64,000 nt of DNA from Clostridium saudiense (GTDB lineage Bacteria > Bacillota > Clostridia > Clostridiales > Clostridiaceae), in contig NZ_CBYM010000012.1 of the NCBI RefSeq assembly GCF_000577815.1, positions 1-64,000 of the forward strand, given 5' to 3'. Both the position numbers and the translations under genes were made by a program. A model generated the notes under the pieces. The model ran no database searches, was not told where the DNA came from, and saw nothing but the letters and a program-made list of their open reading frames with translations. Of this stretch, positions 57,558 to 64,000 are shown piece after piece (positions within the stretch are counted from its first letter, which is position 1; the number at the start of each line of letters is the position of its first letter).

Positions 57558-58309
57558 TATTTTTCTACCTCCAAAATTTCAGCTTCTTGTCTATATCTAT
57601 TATTCTCCAAAACTGTAGTTATTATTTTAGCTTCTTTAATATCTGCAAAAGTTACAGAACTTATTTCGTCAAATTTAGAATTATCGCATAATATATATCT
57701 TTTTTTACTTCTATGCAATGCTTCGCTTTTTACCATCGCTTCTTTTATATCAGGTGTAGTAAATCCTCTTTCAATATCTACTCCATTTACACCAAAAAAG
57801 CCTTTAGTAAAATTATATTTTCTTAATGCATTAACTGTTTCAGCTCCTACTATAGCTTCTGTTGCAAGCTTAAGCTCTCCACCTAAAATATAAGTTGTAC
57901 ATTTTTTTTGAATAAGTTTTCTAGCATGTACAATTCCATTTGTTACAAAAACAGCCTTTGTATTGTTAATGAAATTTATCATTAGTTCAGTAGTAGTTCC
58001 TGCATCAATATATACAAAATCATTATCTTTAATTAGTGATGCTGCATATTCTGCTATTTTTATTTTTTCATTTATATTTAAATTTTGTCTATTTTCAACT
58101 CTATCATCTATAGTTGTTATGCTTATTTCTTTTATTGATGTAGCTCCCCCATGAACCTTCTTTAATAATCCGGCCTTATCTAAAGCTATCAAATCTCTTC
58201 TTATAGTTGATTCGGATGTATTTAAATATTCAACTAAATCATTTAAATAAACTACCGATTCTTTTTCTAATTTATCTAAAATTAATTTATGTCTTTCTTC
58301 TGATAACAT
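57557..58309 (-). CDS. fruR: DeoR-family fructose operon regulator
   Basis: A 250-residue DeoR repressor. The winged helix-turn-helix (residues ~18-60) ends in KVHGGAT; the sensor follows with DAGTTTELMINFI and CDNSKFDEIS motifs. It leads the fruRKA operon. Direct repeats of TGAAAGAAAATGA upstream are likely operators. Fructose-1-phosphate is the known inducer for FruR of this family. Confidence 0.93.
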   Translation of the reverse strand: MLSEERHKLILDKLEKESVVYLNDLVEYLNTSESTIRRDLIALDKAGLLKKVHGGATSIKEISITTIDDRVENRQNLNINEKIKIAEYAASLIKDNDFVYIDAGTTTELMINFINNTKAVFVTNGIVHARKLIQKKCTTYILGGELKLATEAIVGAETVNALRKYNFTKGFFGVNGVDIERGFTTPDIKEAMVKSEALHRSKKRYILCDNSKFDEISSVTFADIKEAKIITTVLENNRYRQEAEILEVEK

Positions 58310-58359
58310 TTACATCACTTCCTTATCTCAATAATAGCTTCTTTTTTTTAATAAGTCAA

Positions 58360-58403
58360 TCATTTTCTTTCACATTCATTCATTTTCTTTCAACTTCGTT
58401 CAT
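58360..58403 (-). promoter_or_regulatory. Candidate FruR operator repeats
   Basis: TCATTTTCTTTCA occurs at 58360-58372 and 58380-58392, spaced 20 bp (two helical turns), with partial CATTCAT/GTTCAT extensions after each. It lies 51-94 bases before the fruR start. Confidence 0.55.
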
Positions 58404-58462
58404 CATTTCCTCCATTTTATTTTATTTTTTCCAAAAGTACTATTTTTTATATGTAAAAATTT

Positions 58463-58480
58463 TAGTTGCATTTGCAACTA
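58463..58480. promoter_or_regulatory. MarR-type operator
   Basis: TAGTTGCA-TT-TGCAACTA is a perfect 8-bp palindrome. It covers the -35 element (TTGCAT, 58466-58471) of a promoter whose -10 (TATAAT, 58490-58495) is 18 bp away, so a bound repressor would block the marR-MATE operon. Confidence 0.65.
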
Positions 58481-58555
58481 TATTGCTCTTATAATATATT
58501 AAGTAATATATAACCTTATTAATTTTTTAAATTTAATTAGAAAGGACTTATTTAA

Positions 58556-58987
58556 ATGAGCTGCAATAATGAATATTTAGGTAAATATATTTCTTTAATT
58601 CATAGACAGGCTAATGTATTTTTCACAAAAGAATTTAGTAAATTTGGATTTGGTAGTGGACAATATATGTTCATGATTCATTTATATAAAAATGATGGAA
58701 TCAGTCAAGAAAAACTTTCTGAATTGCTTAACATAGATAAAGGCACTACTGCTAAAGCAGTAAAAAAATTAGAAGAACTTGGGTTTGTAACTCGTTTTAA
58801 AGATTCAACTGATAAAAGAATAAATAGAATTTACTTAACTTCAAAAGCCTTTAATATTAAAAATGACTTTTTTTCTGTTTTAACCAAATGGGAAAACATG
58901 CTTACTAATGAATTAAGTCCTGAAGAAATATCTGAAAGCTTAACTATACTAAATAAGCTTTCTAAAAGTGTAACAAGAAATAATTAA
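58556..58987 (+). CDS. MarR-family regulator
   Basis: A 143-residue winged-helix repressor: ISQEKLSELLNIDKGTTAKAVKKLEELGFVTRFKDSTDKRINRIYLT is the MarR DNA-binding core. It precedes the MATE pump by 19 bases, and a palindrome overlaps its promoter, so it likely represses this operon until a drug or phenolic ligand binds. Confidence 0.92.
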   Translation: MSCNNEYLGKYISLIHRQANVFFTKEFSKFGFGSGQYMFMIHLYKNDGISQEKLSELLNIDKGTTAKAVKKLEELGFVTRFKDSTDKRINRIYLTSKAFNIKNDFFSVLTKWENMLTNELSPEEISESLTILNKLSKSVTRNN

Positions 58988-59006
58988 TTATTAGGAGGAC
59001 AAAAAA

Positions 59007-60371
59007 ATGGCACATCAAAATCACTTAGGTGAGGAATCTATCGGAAAATTATTATTAAAATATTCTATTCCAGCAATAATAGGAATGATGGTTAATGCTT
59101 TATATAATATTGTAGATAGAATGTTTATAGGACGTATTCCTGATGTTGGCTCCCTTGCATTAACAGGAGTAGGAATAACTATGCCTATAATGTCAATTCT
59201 TTTAGCTTTTGGCATGCTTATAGGAATTGGATCAACTGCAAATATTTCATTAAATCTTGGGCGTGGTAAACGAGATGAAGCCGAAAAACTAATTGGTAGC
59301 GCTATTACATTAAGTTTAATAGTTGGTGTTATAATTACTATCATTGGTCTTATTTTCTTAAATCCAATATTAAATATCTTTGGAGCAAGTGAAAATACTT
59401 TATTTTATGCCAAAGAATATATTACTGTAATTTTATGTGGTTGTACTTTTAATATTCTTTCTTTTGCATTAAATAGTACTGTAAGAGCTGATGGTAACCC
59501 TAAGCTAGCTTCATTAACTATGATTATTGGATGCGGGACCAATATCGTTTTAGATTATTTATTTGTTTTTGTATTAAATATTGGAATTAAAGGTGCTGCT
59601 TTTGCAACTGTTATTTCTCAAGCACTTACATTCTTTATAATACTTTATTACTATACTAAAGGAAATTCTAATCTAAAATTAAAAGTTGAAAATATGAAAC
59701 TAAAGAAAAACTTAGTCATGATGACTTTTGCAATTGGTATAGCCCCTTTTGCAACCCAAATTGCTAACAGCTTAGTACAAGTTGTCGCTAATAATTCTTT
59801 AAAAGCTTATGGTAATGATTTATCTATAGGTGCCATGACTATAATAGGCTCAATTAATATGGTATTTATGATGCCTATCTTTGGTATTAATCAAGGTTGT
59901 CAACCAATTATAGGTTTTAACTATGGTGCTAAAAAATATGATAGAGCTAAAAAGACATTTATAATTGCTACTATTGCAGCTACTGTTATTTGTACAATAG
60001 GAGGTATGTTAATACAACTATTCCCTGAATTTGCAATAAGTTTATTTAATAATGATCCTGAACTTACAGCTGTTGCTATAAAAGGAGTTAGAATGTATTT
60101 ATTAATGATGCCTATAGTTGGAATTAACATTGTTGCTACTAGTTATTTCCAATCTATTGGTAAAGCTAAAATGTCTATGTTTGTTAGTTTACTTAGACAA
60201 GTAATTTTATTAATTCCATTTACGCTAATTCTACCTTTATTTATAGGATTAGATGGGGTTTGGGCTGCTGGAGCTTGTGCTGATTTCTTATCTGTTGTCA
60301 TCACAGCAGTTTTAATATTTAAGGAATTTAAATCATTAAACAAATTACATGAAATTCAATTAGTAGCATAA
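59007..60371 (+). CDS. MATE-family multidrug efflux transporter
   Basis: A 454-residue pump with 12 hydrophobic segments in two similar halves (each with VNALYNIVDRMFIGRI- or GINQGCQPIIGFNYGA-like motifs). It exports cationic drugs or metabolites by Na+ or H+ exchange. AGGAGG precedes the ATG. It is co-transcribed with the MarR gene. Confidence 0.94.
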   Translation: MAHQNHLGEESIGKLLLKYSIPAIIGMMVNALYNIVDRMFIGRIPDVGSLALTGVGITMPIMSILLAFGMLIGIGSTANISLNLGRGKRDEAEKLIGSAITLSLIVGVIITIIGLIFLNPILNIFGASENTLFYAKEYITVILCGCTFNILSFALNSTVRADGNPKLASLTMIIGCGTNIVLDYLFVFVLNIGIKGAAFATVISQALTFFIILYYYTKGNSNLKLKVENMKLKKNLVMMTFAIGIAPFATQIANSLVQVVANNSLKAYGNDLSIGAMTIIGSINMVFMMPIFGINQGCQPIIGFNYGAKKYDRAKKTFIIATIAATVICTIGGMLIQLFPEFAISLFNNDPELTAVAIKGVRMYLLMMPIVGINIVATSYFQSIGKAKMSMFVSLLRQVILLIPFTLILPLFIGLDGVWAAGACADFLSVVITAVLIFKEFKSLNKLHEIQLVA

Positions 60372-60469
60372 TAAAACTAAACATATAAATAAAAAAAACT
60401 ATTACCAAATAAAATATCTGATAAAGGAAAAGGGGCTGTATCAAAATAAATTTTGATATTAGCCGATAA

Positions 60470-60503
60470 AAAAAGGAGGGTTCGAATTCGAATCCTCCTT
60501 TTT
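60470..60503 (+). terminator. Hairpin at the left end of the IS
   Basis: GGAGG-TTCGAATTCGAA-CCTCC with A-rich and TTTTT flanks forms a strong terminator before the transposase. It would stop transcripts that read in from the MATE operon. Confidence 0.8.
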
Positions 60504-60518
60504 GCATATAATATTTTC

Positions 60519-62114
60519 ATGAAAAATAATGTGTGCAAAAAAAATATTATACACATCCATCAATTAGGATTCCCAATTAATTTAGAAATTATTATACCAA
60601 AAGATGATTCAGTAAGAACATTATATGAAGTAACGGAGGGATTAAATTATTCAAAATTATATGAAACATACTCTACTGAAGGTAGAAATCCAATGATCTT
60701 ACCTGAAACATTATTTAGGATAGTTGCTTATGGCTATATGGAAGGTATATATTCTAGTAGAAAGCTTGAAAAAGCTTGTAAAAGAGATATTAACTTTCGT
60801 TGGCTTTTGCAAGGGCAAAAGGAACCGAGTCATAATACAATTGCGAGATTTAGAAGTAAAAGGTTGGAAGGATGCGTAGAAGACCTATTTTCACAATTTA
60901 TAATTGAATTAGAAAAAAGAAATGAAATAGAATTTGAAAATTTATTTGTAGATGGTACAAAAATCGAAGCGAATGCTAATAGATATAGTTTTGTTTGGAA
61001 AAAAGCTACTGATAAATTTGAAGAGAAATTACAAAATAAAACTCATAAAATATTATTAAACATAAGTTCAGAGCTTGATTTAAATTTAAGTATACCTGAT
61101 GAAAAGATTTCAGTTGAATATGCATTAGCGGTAAAAGATAAACTTATTGAAATTAAAGAAAAAGAAGGATTAGATTTTGTATATGGAAAAGGCAAAAGAA
61201 AAAGTAAACTTCAAAAATATACTGAAGTAATTAATGATTTTATAGAAAAACAAAGTAAATATGATGAATACAATAAAATTTTTAATGGAAGAAATAGTTT
61301 TTCAAAAACCGATCATGACGCTACTTTCATGCATATGAAAGAGGATCATATGAAAAATGGTCAGTTGAAGCCAGCATATAATGTTCAAATAGGGGTAGAA
61401 GGTGAATATATAGTTGGAATAGATATATCAAGTGAAAGATCAGATCAACTTACCTTTATACCATTTTTAGATAAGTTAGAAAAGAACTTAAATAAAAAAT
61501 ATAAATCTATAACTGCTGACGCAGGATACGAAAGTGAAGAAAACTATACATATTTAGAAAATAATAATCAAAAAGCTTTCATTAAGCCTCAAACATATGA
61601 AAAATCAAAAACTAAAAAGTTTAAAAATGATATTAGTAAAAGAGAAAATATGCACTATAACCAAGAGGATGATTACTATATTTGTGCTGCTGGCAAGAAA
61701 CTACTTCCTAAAGGATTTACTACAAGAAAATCAAAATCAAACTTTAAATCAATAGTAAATATCTACGAATGCGAAAGCTGTTTAGGGTGTGAATATAAAA
61801 ATAAATGCACAAAAGCTAAGAATAATAGGCAATTACATGTTCCTAAAGAATTTTTAAGATTAAGATCTGAATCATTAGCTAATATAACAACCAAAGAAGG
61901 TATACGTTTAAGAATAAATAGATCTATTCAAGTTGAAGGTGCATTTGCAGTAATTAAACAAGATTATGGATTTAGAAGATTTTTAATGAGAGGAAATAAG
62001 AAAGTTAGAATAGAATTATTGATAATGGCATTTGCCTATAATGTTAATAAATTGCACAACAAAACTTTACAAGGTCGAAACGGCGAGTTGTTGCACGAGC
62101 CGAAAGGTGCATAA
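60519..62114 (+). CDS. IS1182-family DDE transposase
   Basis: About 531 residues. The N-terminal domain has PETLFRIVAYGYMEGIYSSRKLEKAC and QKEPSHNTIARFR. The catalytic acids lie in LFVDGTKIEANANRYSF (first Asp), ITADAGYESEENY (second Asp) and VEGAFAVIKQDYGFRRF (Glu). A zinc-like cluster CESCLGCEYKNKC lies before the Glu. The start is uncertain; 60519 is the first ATG after the IS hairpin and has no clear ribosome-binding site. The frame is complete, so the element may be active. Confidence 0.9.
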   Translation: MKNNVCKKNIIHIHQLGFPINLEIIIPKDDSVRTLYEVTEGLNYSKLYETYSTEGRNPMILPETLFRIVAYGYMEGIYSSRKLEKACKRDINFRWLLQGQKEPSHNTIARFRSKRLEGCVEDLFSQFIIELEKRNEIEFENLFVDGTKIEANANRYSFVWKKATDKFEEKLQNKTHKILLNISSELDLNLSIPDEKISVEYALAVKDKLIEIKEKEGLDFVYGKGKRKSKLQKYTEVINDFIEKQSKYDEYNKIFNGRNSFSKTDHDATFMHMKEDHMKNGQLKPAYNVQIGVEGEYIVGIDISSERSDQLTFIPFLDKLEKNLNKKYKSITADAGYESEENYTYLENNNQKAFIKPQTYEKSKTKKFKNDISKRENMHYNQEDDYYICAAGKKLLPKGFTTRKSKSNFKSIVNIYECESCLGCEYKNKCTKAKNNRQLHVPKEFLRLRSESLANITTKEGIRLRINRSIQVEGAFAVIKQDYGFRRFLMRGNKKVRIELLIMAFAYNVNKLHNKTLQGRNGELLHEPKGA

Positions 62115-62405
62115 TAAAAACTATATATGAAAATTATACCAGAAGGCATCTAACCTTCTTTTTGTCATGTAAAAAAACAAAATTAATAGCAATATTTACA
62201 TAAAAATTAGTGTATAAAATTTTGAACAATTAAAAAGGAGTTGTATTCAGACTGAATTTATTAATTCAATCTGATACAGCTTCTTTTTACGTAAATTTAA
62301 ATTATGAACCTATTTACTTTGTACAATACTAATCAATATTTAGTATTATCAATATGTTTATAAATAATTATATTTATATAATACTTTGTTGCAATATATT
62401 ATCTA

Positions 62406-62801
62406 TTACATTATATCCTTTAACGTATATTGAGCCATTTCATTTACAAATACATTTAATGACTTGCAGATAATACCCTTAAGTTTACACTCTTTGCTTA
62501 ATAGTGGGCATGTTCCTGATTCACCCATACATTCCACTAAACTTAAATTTTCTTCTGTTAATAATAATACCTTACCTAAATTAATTTCAGCTGGATCCAT
62601 TCCCAATTTTAATCCACCATTTCTTCCTTTTGAAGATATTATATATTCTGTCTTTGCTAATTTATTTATTACTTTTTTTAAATGATGTGAAGATATTTCT
62701 AATCTTTCTGCCAATATATCTACTGTTGCATTTTCCTCAGAGTTTTTAGCTAAATATATTAATGCTCTAAATGCATAATCTGTAAACTTTGATAATTGCA
62801 T
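62406..62801 (-). CDS. Rrf2-family regulator, NsrR-like
   Basis: A 131-residue winged-helix protein. LSKFTDYAFRALIYLA and the wing SSKGRNGGLKLG are typical of Rrf2. Four cysteines, C91, C98, C105 and C112 in CMGESGTCPLLSKECKLKGIIC, are spaced like the 4Fe-4S ligands of NsrR, a nitric-oxide sensor. It is divergent from a globin gene across a perfect 11-bp palindrome. I start at 62801 (GAGGAGG 8 bases upstream). NO or related stress is the probable signal. Confidence 0.88.
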   Translation of the reverse strand: MQLSKFTDYAFRALIYLAKNSEENATVDILAERLEISSHHLKKVINKLAKTEYIISSKGRNGGLKLGMDPAEINLGKVLLLTEENLSLVECMGESGTCPLLSKECKLKGIICKSLNVFVNEMAQYTLKDIM

Positions 62802-62847
62802 AAACAATTCCTCCTCTTATATAAGGTAAGATAATTATACCACAAAT

Positions 62848-62876
62848 TTAAATGTGCATTTTATTTGCACATTTAA
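62848..62876. promoter_or_regulatory. Palindromic operator between the Rrf2 regulator and globin
   Basis: TTAAATGTGCA and TGCACATTTAA are perfect 11-bp arms around 7 bases. The layout is like the long NsrR dyads. It lies 47-75 bases from the regulator start and 77-105 from the globin start. Confidence 0.68.
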
Positions 62877-62952
62877 TTTTTATATGGTATATTAATATCA
62901 CAGACATGAATAATAATTATTAATAGATAATGATTTTAAAGGAGAGATAAAT

Positions 62953-63393
62953 ATGTTAGATCAAAAAACTATAGATATAATAAAAAGCACAGTACCTGTT
63001 TTAAAGGAGCATGGATTAGAAATAACAACAACTTTCTATAAGAATATGTTTAAAAACAATCCCGAAGTAAAACCATTATTCAATATGGATAAACAATCTT
63101 CTGGTGAACAACCTAAAGCATTAGCGATGACTATTTTAGCTGCTGCTCAAAATATAGATAATCTACCAGCAATTTTACCAGTAGTTAAAAGAATTGCTGA
63201 AGTGCATTGTGATCGTCAAGTTACTGAAGGACATTATCCAATAGTTGGTTCAAATCTTTTAATTTCTATTAAAGAAGTTTTAGGAGATGCAGCAACTGAT
63301 GAAGTCCTTGAAGCTTGGGGCAATGCCTATGAAGTTATTGCTAAAATTTTCATTGATGTAGAAAAAGAAGTTTATGATTCAAGAAAAAACTAA
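62953..63393 (+). CDS. Single-domain globin of the flavohaemoglobin type
   Basis: A 146-residue globin. Y29 (B10), Q53 (E7) and the proximal H85 in [17 protein letters not shown] match the residues and numbering of the Hmp globin domain, which binds haem and handles NO. The FAD/NAD reductase half (about 250 residues) is absent, as a terminator follows directly. It would need a separate reductase or act as an NO/O2 sensor or scavenger. AGGAGA precedes the ATG. Control by the NsrR-like neighbour is probable. Confidence 0.88.
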   Translation: MLDQKTIDIIKSTVPVLKEHGLEITTTFYKNMFKNNPEVKPLFNMDKQSSGEQPKALAMTILAAAQNIDNLPAILPVVKRIAEVHCDRQVTEGHYPIVGSNLLISIKEVLGDAATDEVLEAWGNAYEVIAKIFIDVEKEVYDSRKN

Positions 63394-63405
63394 AGCTTAA
63401 CTTAT

Positions 63406-63445
63406 AATAATCCCATCAGTAATAATTATTACTGATGGGATTATT
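63406..63445. terminator. Bidirectional terminator
   Basis: A perfect 20-bp inverted repeat (AATAATCCCATCAGTAATAA and its complement) sits between the convergent globin and DUF488 genes. Confidence 0.88.
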
Positions 63446-63452
63446 AAATTTA

Positions 63453-64000
63453 TTATTTTAAATTTTCAATTCTATATCCAATTTCCTTATTGGCCAGCTC
63501 ATAGCCTTCTTCAATCATTTCTTCATTACTTAAACTATTTCCTATTAAATCATCTATTGTTAATTGATTTCTATTGCTAAAATACTTATTTAAAAGCATT
63601 TCCTCTATCTCTTCTTGACTTGCGATAGAATAATCATCCAATATATGTTTTACATTAATATTATTATCTCTCAAATATCTACCAACTAATATACTTCTAT
63701 GACATCTTATTGGATCTTGCATTGCCCCTAATAATGCTATTTTATATCCCTTACTATATCCTGTCTTTAACCTTTCAATTCCTCTTATAAACTCCTCTTC
63801 ATTTATTACTTCTTTAAAATCTGAATAACCTTCACTATTATATGAAACCTTTCTTACTCTTTTAGCTGCTAATTCCTCTCCCATATAAATATAAACAAAT
63901 CCAGCCTTAGTTAATGTATACTTAATAGTATCCTTATCAAATTGAATATTATACTTAGAATAAGGTGTACCTCTAATATCAACAACACAATTAATATTAT
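63453..64000 (-). CDS. DUF488-family protein (partial)
   Basis: The reading frame runs past the right edge of the window; about 180 residues are visible. Upstream of the first visible ATG (63884) the frame continues as VVDIRGTPYSKYNIQF and AGFVYIYMGEELA, the DUF488 N-terminal pattern. The later region has MQDPIRCHRSILVGRYLRD, with the conserved Cys-His-Arg. Function unknown. A gene starting at 63884 would cut off the conserved domain. Confidence 0.82.
   Translation of the reverse strand, partial: NINCVVDIRGTPYSKYNIQFDKDTIKYTLTKAGFVYIYMGEELAAKRVRKVSYNSEGYSDFKEVINEEEFIRGIERLKTGYSKGYKIALLGAMQDPIRCHRSILVGRYLRDNNINVKHILDDYSIASQEEIEEMLLNKYFSNRNQLTIDDLIGNSLSNEEMIEEGYELANKEIGYRIENLK

Larger units (their letters stand above)
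60432..62283 (+). mobile_element. IS1182-like insertion sequence
   Basis: A unit of about 1852 bp with ends GGGGCTGTATCA (left) and the inverted GAAGCTGTATCA (right), 10 of 12 matching. It encloses one transposase frame, uninterrupted. I could not find a clear target-site duplication, though the flanks are A/T runs. The 290 bases after the transposase hold only the IS right end. Confidence 0.8.

Noticed and set aside
58207-58494. A plus-strand frame upstream of the MarR gene
   Set aside because: It covers the fruR start, the FruR repeats and the MarR operator; composition is random AT-rich and it has no support as a protein.
59021-59344. A 107-codon minus-strand frame inside the MATE gene
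   Set aside because: Proline/isoleucine-rich antisense shadow of membrane-protein codons without a ribosome-binding site.
60420-62295. Target-site duplication of the insertion sequence
   Set aside because: The flanks (AAAGGAAAA on the left, TTTTTACGT on the right) show no matching direct repeat, so none is claimed.

Overview
This is a very AT-rich chromosomal segment. Its codon usage, strong GGAGG ribosome-binding sites and gene content fit a saccharolytic, anaerobic Firmicute close to Clostridium sensu stricto. I see no rRNA, tRNA, CRISPR array or prophage, and one apparently intact insertion sequence (IS1182-like, 60432-62283). Most of the window is carbohydrate acquisition: PTS and ABC transporters, a GPH symporter, glycoside hydrolases of families 1, 3, 13, 20, 36 and 78, and local regulators of the DeoR, AraC and LacI families.

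Layout. 1-9.2 kb: a beta-glucoside/rhamnoside locus on the minus strand (esterase lipoprotein; rhamnosidase GH78 - PTS IIC - IIB - IIA; DeoR regulator; GH1 6-phospho-beta-glucosidase) with a divergent AraC regulator at 9.4-10.5 kb. 10.5-13.2 kb: an O-acetyltransferase and a DXS-like thiamine-diphosphate enzyme behind a MerR-type promoter. 13.5-24.7 kb: an alpha-galactoside regulon (MsmEFG-like ABC transporter, AraC/MsmR-like regulator, GPH symporter, GH36 alpha-galactosidase) plus a domain-swapped GH3 enzyme. 24.9-28.5 kb: fructokinase and sucrose phosphorylase with a LacI regulator. 28.7-36.1 kb: a mixed region with an esterase, a T-box-controlled Lrp/AsnC-aminotransferase pair, GH20, a FliB-like protein and a Nudix hydrolase. 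36.2-41 kb: a compact sulfur/redox module (YeeE-type transporter, membrane Fe-S protein, Crp/Fnr regulator, rhodanese, CoA-disulfide-reductase-rhodanese fusion). 41-45.6 kb: a second alpha-galactoside module (PTS IIBC, GH36, AraC). 45.7-58.3 kb: GNAT, lipoprotein, CmpB-like membrane protein, GH13, EamA, a GH3/JAR1-like adenylating enzyme, NhaA and the fruRKA operon. 58.5-64 kb: MarR-MATE, the IS, an NsrR-like Rrf2 regulator divergent from a single-domain globin, and a DUF488 gene cut by the window edge.

The regulatory DNA is the richest part. Repeated motifs tie several regulators to nearby genes: GTGA-N5-TCAC palindromes before four transcription units of the sulfur module; a CATGTCTAAATGTTAG-like box before the first alpha-galactoside genes, with a weaker match at the second module; a 30-bp AraC-type box before both the rhamnosidase operon and the esterase; a GTTCA-N5-TGAA dyad at the DeoR gene and bglA; and single dyads for LacI, MarR and the Rrf2/globin pair. 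A T-box with a probable alanine (GCA) specifier controls the aminotransferase operon. All of these were found by eye, and no database search was possible.
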